Below are positions 49,794-60,231 of a DNA stretch of 64,000 nt, piece after piece; the first letter of the stretch is position 1; each line of letters begins with the position of its first letter. The notes beneath the pieces were generated by a model. It saw only the letters and a program-made list of their open reading frames with translations. It was not told the origin of the DNA and did not search any database. Source of the stretch: Avena insularis (Eukaryota > Streptophyta > Magnoliopsida > Poales > Poaceae); contig CM042685.1 in NCBI GenBank assembly GCA_023614405.1, positions 190,436,257 through 190,500,256 on the forward strand. Direction: 5' to 3'. A program made the translations under genes and the position numbers.

Positions 49794-51512
49794 TGTTGGA
49801 ATTATGCCCTACAGGCAATAATAAAGATGTTATTATTATAATTCTTGTTCATGATAAAGTTTATATTCCATGCTAGAATTGTATTAAGCGGAAACTTTGA
49901 TACTTGTGTGGTTTATGAACAACACCGTGTCCCTAGTACGCCTCTATGGACTAGCTCATTGATTAATGATGGTTAAGGTTTCCTAACCATAGACATGAGT
50001 TGTCGATTAATAATGAGATCATGTCATTAGGAGAATGATACGATGGACAGACCCAAATCAAGCAGAGTAATTAGATCGTGTCATCGTGTTCATCTTTGCG
50101 AAGCTTTTTCCTATGTCAAGTATTGTATTCCTTAGACCATGAGATAATACAACTCCCTGGTATCGGAAGAAAGCTTTGAGGTCATCAAACGTCATCCTAT
50201 GTGAGGGTGATCATAAAGGTGTCTCTCAGGTGATCGGAAAGTACTTGTTGGGTTGTATGTATCGAGATGGAATTTGTCCCTCCAGTCGGAGAGATATACT
50301 GGGCCCACTCGTGGCGATATCAACACCGCTTGCAAGCACGTGGTTAAGGAGTTAATCACAAAGTGATATCGGATTACGGAACGAGTAAAGTACTTGTTGT
50401 GAACGAGATTGAACTAGGTATGCCGATACCAACGATCGAATCTCGGGCAAGTAAAATATCGCGTGACGAAGGGAATACATATATGGGATTAATCGAATCC
50501 TGGCAACGTGGTTCATCCGATATGATCATCGATGAATATGTGGGAGTCAATATGGGTTTCCAGATCCCGCTGTTGATTATTGATAAAAGATCATGTCTGC
50601 ATATTCTCGAACCCGTAGGGTCACACACTTAACGTGCATCGACGCTAGGATAGAATGGATAATTGGTTTATGAGTTTTTGTTCAGAGTCTCGTATGAGAT
50701 CCAGTACATCACGAGAGGTTTCGGAATGGTCCGGAGAATAAGATTCATATAAAGGAAAGCAATTTTTGGATTTCAGAATCGTTTCGGAGTTTATCGGTAT
50801 TGTACCGTAAGGTTCTAGAAGCTTCCAGAGTGGGACCAACATGGGCCCACTTGTCGGAGTCCTGCGTGGGCCTAAGGGGAAGTGCCCTGGACACATTGGG
50901 CCAGGGGCACAAGGCCCCTAAGGACCAGCCGGCCAGCCCTAGGGGAAACCCTAGGGAAACCTTCTAGAAGAGGGGGGAAAACTTGCCCCCCACTCCACCC
51001 TTGGGGCCGCCAACCTAGGGCTTGGAGGAGGGGCCAAAGGGGGCCGGCCAGCCCCCTATATAAGGAGGGAATAGGCACACCCTCCCCCTACTCCTCCAAC
51101 CCTAGCCGCCAACTGCTGCCCCTCCTCCTCTCTCTCTCTCCCGACTGCGCGTAGGCGAAGCCCTGCCGCAGAAACTCTCCACCATAAGCACCACGCCGTC
51201 GTGCTGCAGATCCAATCTATCTCTCCACCATACTTGCTGGACCAAGGAAGGAGGAGACATCACTGCACCGTACGTGTGCATCTCTCGGAGGCGCCGCCAC
51301 TTGCGGCGTAGGATCGGATCGGATCGCGAGGAGGAGACGGCGAGTACGACTACATCAACCACGTTCTGTTGAATGTTTCCGCTGTGCGATTTCTTCAAGG
51401 GTATGAAGATCTCATCAATATCTCTTGCTAATTACATCTCCTAGATTAGATCTTGGATTTCTTGTTCGCATCCGTAGAATTTTTTTGATTTACTATGCTG
51501 TGAAACCCTTCA
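49794..51512 (+). repeat. Element 6 3' LTR
   Basis: 1719 bp, TGTTGGAATTATGCCC...AACCCTTCA. TATA box at 51057-51064. Followed by CACCC, the second copy of the target duplication. Confidence 0.92.
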
Positions 51513-52278
51513 CACCCCAGCGACCAGCTGACGCCGCACCAACTCCTTGACGTGGCCCACGTTCCGAAATTTTGCCAGCAGACCCCAAAGGGTGGAAGGT
51601 GCCTCATCCAAGGGGAACATGATGGCCCAAGTGGACGCCAGATAAATCCTGGCCTGCCTCAGCACCCGAGACACCTGGTGCACGCGATCTTGCACCGTCG
51701 CAAGGACGATAGCCCGGTCGTGGTCCATCCAAAAGAAACCACCACCCTCAGGTCCTGTTGTGTCAGGCAATTCATCCGAAGAGCGACGCGCTCTTTCTCT
51801 TCCTTCGGAACGAGATTCACACCTGCAGAACACACACAATGAGCAAACACGCAAAGCTACACCTGAAAGAACAGCAGTTCGCAAAAGACTCACATTGTAG
51901 TTGCTCGCTCATCTGCCGCAACTCCTCCCTGGAAGTGGCTCGCTCAGCCTTGGACTTCCACACATCAGCGTGGCCTCGAATGCCAAGGATATCCTTCTCC
52001 AAGCTGTGGACGTGTTCACAAAGAAAAGTCAGCTGCGACGCATCATCTAGAGATGGTCGCGACTTAGAAGCAGTCGAAGTAACAATGGGAGTCTCACCCG
52101 AAGGACCCTAAAGGAAAACAAGTCAAGACATGAACATCACAAACATTTCTAGCAACAGCTCGAAACATAATTTATATACATCAAGGCCACCTCGTGGCAT
52201 AAGTTGGGTTTTGTTCATCAACAAAAGATTACATTACAAAAGCAACGGGATAAACTATCCTAGCTACAACACTTGGGC

Positions 52279-55034
52279 CTAGGCACCCGCATCCGGAGTG
52301 ACCTCAGAGCCAGACTGCCTGCTCTTGGCCTCCTCCTGCTGCTTCGCCGCATACTTCGCCAGCAGATCAATAAGTTTTGGCCCATAACGCTTATAGCGAG
52401 AGGCAAAGAGGGTGAACGCTACCTATAATCCATCTGCAGACGTCGGCATCTGGGAGGTTATGTGCGGCAGGTCTAGCTCCGCCCCGGACGCCATCACCAT
52501 TGCCAACCCCATGGAGGCGCCGATGCCCTTCTGCTTGTGCTTATACGCCACCGGCACGTCCTCCGACAGAGCATCTGCAAGGGCGTCGACATCCTCAAGG
52601 GCAACGCCCTTGGGGACGACCTCCTTGTAGAAGCGCCTGAGCACTTCCTTGGCCTTCACCAAGGAGACAGCAGCAGTGCCGCAGCGATCTTCGACCGCCG
52701 TAGTGGCATCGGCCAGAGCATCTCCATGCTCCAGCACACCACGATCAAACATGATGCCTGAAGCATCTGCAACAAAGAAGAAAGGATACTGAATAAGAGC
52801 AAGATAAGGCATAGTCAAAAAATGCAAGACCCAAACAAGTAAAGAGGAGACTCACCAGAAAAGGCTTTGGCTGCAGCCATCAGCCTATCCGCCATATCCT
52901 TCTCGCGAGCAGTCGCAGCAGCAGCGAGCTGCTCCTCACGCTCGGCAGCCTCCTTTTGTAGGCGCTCATTGGCTTCGGCAGCATCAGCAACCTCTTTCTG
53001 CAGGCGCTCCTTCGCCTGTGCATCATCTGCAGCTTTCTTCTCCGCTCTACCAAGGCTCTTCTCGAGAGAATCCAACCTTTGGAGAGCCGCATTGTTTTCA
53101 TCCGCAACATCTAGAACCACCTGATTAATACAAGCAAAATTCATGGGACAGATGAACTATAAAAAGGCGAGGCAATTGCGCACCTTGAAGTTGTTGCATG
53201 ATAGCCTCCAGTACCAGGTGCTGCTGGATAAGAAGGTTGGCACCACATACAAAGGGATATATAAAAAAACCATCAAAAAGGGCTCGGGGCTACGCCCCGC
53301 AAGAGGAAAATACCAACAGGTCACCCCGAACAAGGCTCGGGGGCTCCCCCAGAGAGATAACGCAGGAAAAAACTTACGTGTTCGGGCGGGGACTCCGAAG
53401 TTCCGCGTGCGGTCTTTTGAGCCACGACTGCCCGAGCCTCTCGCTCAGAGAGGTTCAGAGCATCATCCTCAGAGTCGGCCACCACCTGAGGGGGAGGAGC
53501 CGTCGGTTTCGACTCCCCTACAGCCTCTTGAGTGCCCTCACTAAGAGGCTCCTCCAAGGAGTGGCTACAAGAAAAAAGTTTGATTAGACAACAACCTACA
53601 TTACCCAGACAGGTGACAGTAAACAATTCAGGTGAAGCCACTTACAAATCAATATCCGACAAGTTGAAGACGGCGTCGCCTTCTACTTCTTCTTCTTGGA
53701 CGGCGGCTGTGATGCCATCGCTCGAATGGGAACGGCAGGGATAGGTGCGGAAGAAGAAACTTCATCCTCGCCATGGCGCTCGAGGAAGGATGGACCCCTT
53801 GGAGTTGGCGGGGTAGACACATCCGAAGACTCGCTCCGGGAGCACTTTCGGGTCTGCACCTCACTCGCATCAGGGGCATCCGGGGTAGGCGACTGAGCTG
53901 GAGGAAGCTCAGACTCAGAGTACACCTCCTTATTGGCTGGCGCCTCCCTAAACTTCTCAGGCAAAGGAGGCATAGACCCCGTAACCTGGAGGCGCTGCAA
54001 GCAAAAAGGAAAAGAGAAACAACATAAGTAACTGCAGCAAACAACAAACACCCGCAAAAGTGCCACACGCACGAACAGGCATCACCTGAGAAACCCCTTT
54101 ATTGGTGCTAAGAGGGGGGTCAACGATTTCCCCGGAAGGTCCTCACCGGCCTTGAACTTCAGCAGGGGACGAAGGGCCCTATCGAGGTCACCCGAAGACA
54201 ATTCTTTGGATGAAACCCTCGTCGGATCGCTGGAGCCGGCATAGAGGAAAATTGGGTGCGCCCTATCCTGGAGCGGCTGCACCCGGCGCTTGAGGAAGGT
54301 GCGGATGATGTCGACACCATTGACCTCCTTGCCTGGCACTAGCTGAAGAGCCTCCACCCGCCGGTAGTGCCTCTCCACCTCTGTAGCTTCACCCTCCAAG
54401 ATGTGGTTCTTCCACGATCTCTTCGGGATGATCTTCTACTCGGAGTCGAAGGGGGCAAGCCCATATTGCTGACCGTCCAGCTTGGCATCGGGGATATAAA
54501 ACCACTTCAGGCGCCACTGCTAGACGGACTCACAAATAGAAAAGGAGAAGAATTGGACGAAGGGTGAACGGATATAATGCAGCTGTAAAGCGGATAGACT
54601 CCGCCAGTGCCAAACTGCCTCTTCAAGGAATAGAGCTTCCACAAGAGGCCAAAGTGTGGCTCGATACCGAGCCAGGACTCGCAAAGGGTTATGAAACAAG
54701 CGACATGGAGAAGAGAATTGGGAGACAGATGGTGTATCTGAATCCCATAGAAGAAAAGGAGTCCACGAAGGAAATGGTGGACAGGAAACGAAAGAACGAA
54801 GGCAACAAACATCACCCAAAACCCTACGGGTGGGCGGAGGATTACCTCATCGCCAGGAAGCCTGACGTCCTCCTTGTCCTACGGGATCAACCCCGCATCG
54901 TGCAGCTTGCGCAGATCGGTATTGCGCACCTCCGTGCGCCTCCACGTGCCTTCGGTGATACGGGCGGCATCAGCAACTTGCTTGCCACCGTCGGCGGTGC
55001 TCGAGCCAGCTCCGGTCTTCTTCGGCTTTCCCAT
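52279..55034 (-). pseudogene. Antisense gene of element 2 (Transposase_28-like), six exons
   Basis: Minus-strand gene whose likely start is MGKPKKTGAG at 55034. Exons by GT-AG signals: 55034-54086, 53994-53646, 53564-53378, 53223-53183, 53120-52856 and 52766-52279 (TAG). Exon 1 carries a domain like Pfam Transposase_28 ('putative gypsy type transposon'): MFVAFVLSF, LNPN-like LSPNSLLHVACFITLCES, EVERHYRRVEALQLVPGKE. Exon 5 encodes an Ala/Glu/Lys-rich coiled coil (ERLQKEVADAAEANERLQ). Exon 6 contains VLRRFYKEVVPKGVALEDVD. It is broken by in-frame stops (about 54881, 54440, 52423) and a frameshift in exon 1. Such antisense genes are known in Tat elements; their function is unknown. Confidence 0.72.
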
Positions 55035-55099
55035 TGCATGGCGTTGGGAGCGACGGTGTGCACGAAGAAAATAGGAAGGAAAAGAGCGAAGAACTTCTA

Positions 55100-56298
55100 G
55101 TGCGCAAGGCAGAAAGGTTGTGCTCGTGAAAATGGAGGCAATGGTGAGAAGCAAATGGCAAAGGGTAAAACGAAATCACTGTTTACCCACGGTATTCAAG
55201 GACGAAGACGACGAACATGAGCCGTTGATCCAGAAGCCCTAGCGAGCAAGCAAGATCTAGCCCTACACATGTCAGCATAGCAACGAACTGTCGCCAGCAC
55301 GCCGTCCACTATGCACGGAAACCAAGGAGACGCCGTAATTCTTGCCATGTTCGCACGTGAATAGTCAACTTCAAGTCAGGCGGTGGGACCCACGATCGTC
55401 CCGTCGCGTCATCTCTAGCGCCGCAGACGGTTGAGATCACCAATCGTCACCACTGACGTCATCAAGACTAAGATAGCAACGGCTGGAAATTCTCGGCTGA
55501 CAAATCAAGTACTCACTTGAATCTATGATTCGAGCAACTACTCGGGGGCTACTCCTATCAGGAGCGCTGGCCGCGCACCTGAGACATAATTAAGGTACTA
55601 CACCTTGCAACTGTCTTCAAGTCCTACGTCGAGGATAAGTTAGGCACCCGAAAAATTTGTGTCCTTCGAACCTAAGCTAAAAATAACTGAACTAAAGTCT
55701 CAGCTCGAGTCTACAACTCGAACAGACACTCGGGGGCTACTCCCATAGGGAGCGCTGGCCGCGCACCCTATGAATTCTTCGAATGCGATCCTTCGGATCA
55801 AATACGACAAAATATTTTTGGCAACTTTTCCCAAACCAACGCTAAGTGAGAAGCATTCTCACTAGTCATCCTTTCGGATGTTGTGTCTACGACACAAATA
55901 TAAGTCCTATAGATATCATCTGATGGCCTGGTAACCCACCTGACTGCACTCTGCCAGTAAATTGCTGTGTCAACAGGCACGACGAAAAATCCCAACGGAC
56001 GCGTTGGGTACATCACTTGAAAACCACTGGGATTCGACTCCTATAAGACCTCAACGGCCTGAGTCAAATTACACCAGCATTCATTCCGGATTCGAGTCTA
56101 GGGACTCGAGTTTGAAGAAGATCGTGTCATTTTGTCCTATGACAGTTAACTGGCCCTGATCCGTCGGGAGAGTCAGGCACACGCATCAACAATCCCTACG
56201 AACTAAATCATTTTTCTCTTAAAAGCAGGTCCTACTACACCGAAAGATTGAAGAGTCCTCAGCCGAATCTACGATTTGATTGAACACTCGGGGGCTAC
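55100..56298 (+). other. Element 2 3' non-coding region with repeated polypurine-like motifs
   Basis: Between the antisense gene's start and the 3' LTR. The motif CTCGGGGGCTACT appears at about 55541, 55729 and 56287; only the last adjoins the LTR (tract at 56286-56298). The first two are followed by CC, a few bases, then GGAGCGCTGGCCGCGCACC. The preceding sequences are also loosely similar, suggesting diverged repeat units. The promoter of the antisense gene should lie here too. Confidence 0.7.
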
Positions 56299-56781
56299 TG
56301 ACATGGTTATACCCCACGGGTACACAACATTGGCATACCTAGTCCAGCCCAAGGAAGGCCCATGACAAGATACACGGCATGTGGATATTTCGGGTGGCCC
56401 AAGCCCATGACGCCTTCGGATCCTTGGAGAACAAGACTAGAGTAGATAGATTTTCAAAGGGGAATAATCTGTAACCGACTCGACCTACGCCCAGGCCCTG
56501 CCTATCTATATAAAGGCTAGAAGGGCACAATGAGGAGGGCCTCAACTCACCCCATACACACCTCACGCCAGATCGCATTTGCGCACCCCTGTAACCTTCG
56601 GTTCCGCCGTAATCAAGAGCAGACAAGAAGGAGCAGGGTTTTCCCTTCAGGGGCCTGAACCTGGGTAAACCTCGTGTCCCCGTGTTGCTTGTCTATTAAC
56701 TGTTCCGCGATCTCCAGCATCCCCATCTTCTCCAAAACCCATGTCCATAACAATGGGCATTGACGAGATCGAACCTCGTCA
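56299..56781 (+). repeat. Element 2 3' LTR
   Basis: 483 bp, TGACATGGTTATACCCCACG...CCTCGTCA, then TSD TATGG. TATA box at 56507-56514. Confidence 0.9.
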
Positions 56782-58900
56782 TATGGAGTATATGCTTCAC
56801 AAAGTATAAGTTGGCAATCTCATGTCCCTTGAGTACGAGGGCCGCTCCTCATGCTACTCAACTTTAGTCACCGGTATGTTCTTGTCACAGTAAGTACATG
56901 TGTATCATAGTGAACCGCCAACGGGGTACCCCTTGCACATGATACAGGAGCTATCCCATATCAAAATGACAAGGCAAGCAAACAATGAGCATCTCAGCAA
57001 TCTTCTTATTTACCATGGGAAAATGGTGCTTTTTTCTCTCTTTCCTCTTTTCAATATGTCTATTTTTTATAAGAAGAAAACTTCATAGATTGCTCACTAT
57101 GGTGATGCTGCAAGTTTCCACCATGATTAGGCAGGGCTTAGGCTAGCGGCCCAGGCGTTTCTCTAACACATACATAACTCCATGGATTTACAATCTCCCC
57201 TTTTATTTACACCGACGAGATCCGTAAACAAAAGAGCATGATATCAACTGGGTAACATGTACCAGGTGCAATGTTGAAAGCGTTCCCCATGACAGCATGG
57301 TTCTGCTAATCCCAACGTATTAGTGCAAGCATATAAAACATAGATGACACAATGGTTCAAGTTTATTAAGGGGCAAGAAAAATAAAGTTTGCCATCAAGT
57401 TTGTGAAAGCTTTAATCACTAAATTTCCCATAACAAGTTTAATTTGGAAGATAGATAAAACAAGAATATACTTGGAATGGTGTAACACACCATGCATAGG
57501 AATTTATAGTGGACACTTTGGAATAACTTGGTTTTTTGTGAGTTGGATGAATGAGTAGATCTTACTCATACAAGTAGAGGCTAGCAAAATACTGGGACGA
57601 CCAACTAAGAGAGCAATAATGGCTATAATCATGCAACGCGACAAAACATTACTAATCAAAGCATAAAGTGGTACCATAAGCCAAAAACTAAATGATCATA
57701 GAGGATAAGGTGACTTGTTCATAGTCATAACATGGTGCGAACATGTGCCAAGTCAACCCAAACAAAGCATCAAAGGAGAATACCACAATACTATGTTTTT
57801 GTATGCTAAAACAACACATGATTCTTTCAAGGCAGATTAAGAAATCCTAATTGTTTGGAACAAGTCATGCTACAGCCATAATCACTAAGCCTAAGGTCAA
57901 AACAACATCTAGCACGACATGATAAAGTCTACGTCATAGTCAAAGCAAGCTCATCTTGTACTACTAAGCAAGAACTTCCTACTCCTTTCCAACAGCAATC
58001 AACTTATTTGAAACAACATAGCGAGAACGGGGGTCCAACTACTTTATTCAAGCAAACTAAACAAACCAAAAACAAAAACTAATACGCTCCAAGAATAACA
58101 AAATAGTGCATGAAACAATAAAAACGAAGTGTCTAGAAAGACCTGAGATTTTTATTGATGAAGAAGGGGATGCCTTGGGAATCCCCAAGCTTTGACGCTT
58201 GTACTTCTTGAATATTTCTTGGGGTGACACGGGGTGGCATACCCAAGCTTAAAATTTTGTCCATTATTCATCTCATTACATCATCCTTTCCTTACACCTG
58301 AAAAATTTCCTTCATACAAAACTTCACACAATCTTCATTAGCAACATTAGTGTATTCAAAATATAATAGACCTTGGGGTTTAGTTTCAAAACAGCAAAAC
58401 TTTCACTAAAGACACAAGCTACTATAGAAATTCCCTCAAAAAGCTCAATTCCCCAAAAGAACCCAAAAAGGTATAAATAATAAGCAAATGCAAATAATGG
58501 CAGAAATCTGTCAAAACAGACCAGCAGGTGAAAACTTATTTTTTCGAAGACCTTTTGTTGCTCAAATCAAAAAGTGTTGATCCAACGAGAGTTATCTAAC
58601 AACCTGGGAGATTTATTCAGAAAATTACAGCTCAATCCTACTTACAAAGATTTTACACGAATTTTTATAGTGAAGCACAAAAATCTATTTTGGGACGGCA
58701 ACTCCCCAAATCTTACTTCCCTCTTATTAGAGGTTATTCTTCGCACAAAAAATCAAATAAAAAGGATAAGGACAGGTTATTACGGAAGTAATAACTTCCA
58801 AGACTCAAGAAAACTATTGGGTTATGTCCCAAGAAGTACTTTTTTAACGCCTTTAAGTTAGGCACAAGAAGTAAGAATCAAGTATTTTCAATTGAAGAAG
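56782..58900 (-). other. Element 1 internal region, non-coding part
   Basis: About 2.1 kb on the 3' side of the protease in element 1's direction. No RT or integrase motif is visible on either strand. A plus-strand ORF at 58574-58861 lies antisense to the element and has no domain. A phrase resembling the element's polypurine tract (minus strand AAGCTTGGGGATTCCC) occurs near 58185. Confidence 0.72.
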
Positions 58901-58916
58901 CATTAACATCAAACCT

Positions 58917-59330
58917 TTATTTCAAAGGAGGAACATAAGGCAACTTCTCTCTCCTTGTAGGGAAGTGTTCAATACCTTTCTTGAATGGAAATTGATATTT
59001 AATGGTGCCTTCTTTCATATCAATGATGGCACCAACAGTTCTAAGAAAAGGTCTTACCAAAGTAATAGGACAAGAAGCATTGTATTCAACATCCAAAACA
59101 TAGAAATCAACAGGGAAATAAGCATTGTTAACCATAATAATAGCATCATTAACACACCCCATGAGTTTTTTTAGCATTATCATCAAGTGGGACATCCAAA
59201 TAGCAATCTTCTAAAGGTGGCAAATCAAGCATTTCATAAATCTTTCTAGGCATAATAGAGAAACTAGAACCAAGGTCACATGAAGCTTTGAGATCAAAGT
59301 CATTCACTTGCATATTAATGATGAGTTCCC
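58917..59330 (-). pseudogene. pro: Athila-type aspartic protease of element 1
   Basis: On the minus strand, the active-site loop CDLGSSFSIMPRKIYEMLDL lies at about 59220-59285; DLG(A/S)S is the Athila-type form. A frameshift at a run of T at about 59160 leads to the 58917-59195 frame with NNAYFPVDFYVLDVEYN, LVRPFLRTVGAIIDMKEGTI and FPFKKGIEHFPT. Retrotransposon proteases cut Gag-Pol; here the frameshift breaks the protein, and nothing resembling RT follows. Confidence 0.72.
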
Positions 59331-59376
59331 AACTATCTTCTACTTTCCTAGGAATAGAGGCTTTGTATTTAAACTT

Positions 59377-60030
59377 TTATTCCTTGATTTTAATAAGAGC
59401 ATCTATAATGTGTTTGGTGAAAGCCACATTCATATCACTAGCATTAGGACTTCTAGCAAGCTTTTGTAGGAACATAATCACTTCAGAAATATTGCAACCA
59501 TCAAGATCAAAATCAAACTTAGCATCATTGGTAGTAGACTCATTGGGTTTAGGCATTGTGGTAGGAGGAATAGGGACTTCTTGTGGTTTAGTGGAATCCA
59601 TATTGGTGGTTGTACTGTACACACACTATTGTTTCTAGCATTTTCAGCTTCTCTTTCACACTTAGCATGTAGTTTAGCTAATAGTCTAACTATTTCTAGG
59701 CAAGGATAGCAACCATTCTTTAGCTTTTCCTCTCAAGGAGAAAGGAAACAATTTGAGCTTAATAATATCTCCATCTACATCCTTATATTTTTGCATCTCA
59801 CAAAGTTCAACAAAATTATTAAGGTGGGCAGCAGCATCATCATAACTAGCACCAGAAAATTGCTCTTTCATCACAAGATTCAACAAGGCAGGCTTAATTT
59901 CATAAAAGGTAGCATCAGGAGCAGGTGGAGCAATAGGTGTACTCAGGAAATTATTTTTGTTTGTGCTAGTGAAATCACACTCAGCAGAGTTTATTTTTGC
60001 AAAAGTGGAGCAAACCAACAACGGCAACAA
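59377..60030 (-). pseudogene. gag: Athila-type gag of element 1
   Basis: Minus-strand frames at 60030-59686 and 59622-59377. The Retrotrans_gag core shows FSGASYDDAAAHLNNFVELC, DIIKLKLFPFSLRGKAKEWL and LSLPRNS. The second part has Pro-rich sequence (VPIPPTTMPKPNES) and FLQKLARSPNASDMNVAFTK. Stops and a frame break lie between. The ORF begins about 200 bp after the primer-binding site; the true start is uncertain. Its packaging role in the virus-like particle is inferred from the family. Confidence 0.78.
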
Positions 60031-60204
60031 CTAGAGTAGGAACTAATTTTTTTTGTTTTTGATAAGAGAAAGCAAACCAAACAAAACTATTTTTTTAGAT
60101 TTTGATAAAAAGAAGAAAACAAAACAAGGCAAAAAAACTAAGCAAATAAAACAAAGTAAAGAGAAAGGTTGTGAAGGACTCCCCTTGTGAAGCCGTCCTT
60201 AGCC

Positions 60205-60222
60205 TCCCTGGAAACGGCGCCA
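60205..60222 (-). other. Element 1 primer-binding site
   Basis: Minus strand TGGCGCCGTTTCCAGGGA, nine bases inside the 5' LTR end. This type (tRNA-Asp-like) is common among grass Gypsy elements; the tRNA assignment is from memory. Confidence 0.82.
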
Positions 60223-60231
60223 GAAAAAGCT

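Larger units (their letters stand above)
42846..51512 (+). mobile_element. Element 6: Angela/BARE/WIS-like Copia retrotransposon
   Basis: An 8.7-kb element in the antisense gene of element 2, flanked by CACCC (42841-42845 and 51513-51517). The LTR start TGTTGGAGTTATGCCCTAGA is characteristic of the Angela/BARE/WIS group of grasses. The order gag, protease, integrase, RT, RNase H is that of Copia. The frame has at least eight nonsense codons and one frameshift, so it cannot move on its own. The LTRs differ by about 2% over the first 300 bp by eye. Confidence 0.93.
42640..52107 (-). pseudogene. Antisense gene of element 2, downstream exons, split by element 6
   Basis: Coding segments on the minus strand: 52107-51894 (acceptor TTTCCTTTAG, donor GTGAGT; LEKDILGIRGHADVWKSKAE, coiled-coil-like) and 51822-51518 (acceptor TTCTGCAG; VSRVLRQARIYLASTWAIM), continuing across the Copia insertion to 42845-42640 (ATGPPLRPDGTLWDMRPHY) and a TAA stop. 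Removing element 6 and one CACCC restores the reading frame across the insertion, which shows that this was a real ORF. Tat elements often have antisense genes of unknown function here. It may be part of one gene with the exons at 55034-52279, with 52278-52108 as an intron, or a separate gene. Confidence 0.65.
3422..56781 (+). mobile_element. Element 2: Tat-lineage Gypsy retrotransposon with antisense gene
   Basis: A plus-strand element inserted in element 1, with TSD TATGG on both sides. LTRs of about 485 bp enclose gag, protease, RT, RNase H, an additional plant-type RNase H and integrase, then a gene on the opposite strand before the 3' LTR. The second RNase H and the antisense gene are known marks of Tat-lineage elements such as Grande. 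Its own sequence totals about 11.9 kb; element 3 interrupts it in integrase and element 6 in the antisense gene. Many stops and frameshifts make it non-functional. The LTRs differ by roughly 8% over 265 bp by eye. Confidence 0.87.

Noticed and set aside
58574..58861. 95-codon plus-strand ORF inside element 1
   Set aside because: Antisense to the element in a non-coding part, no recognised motif.
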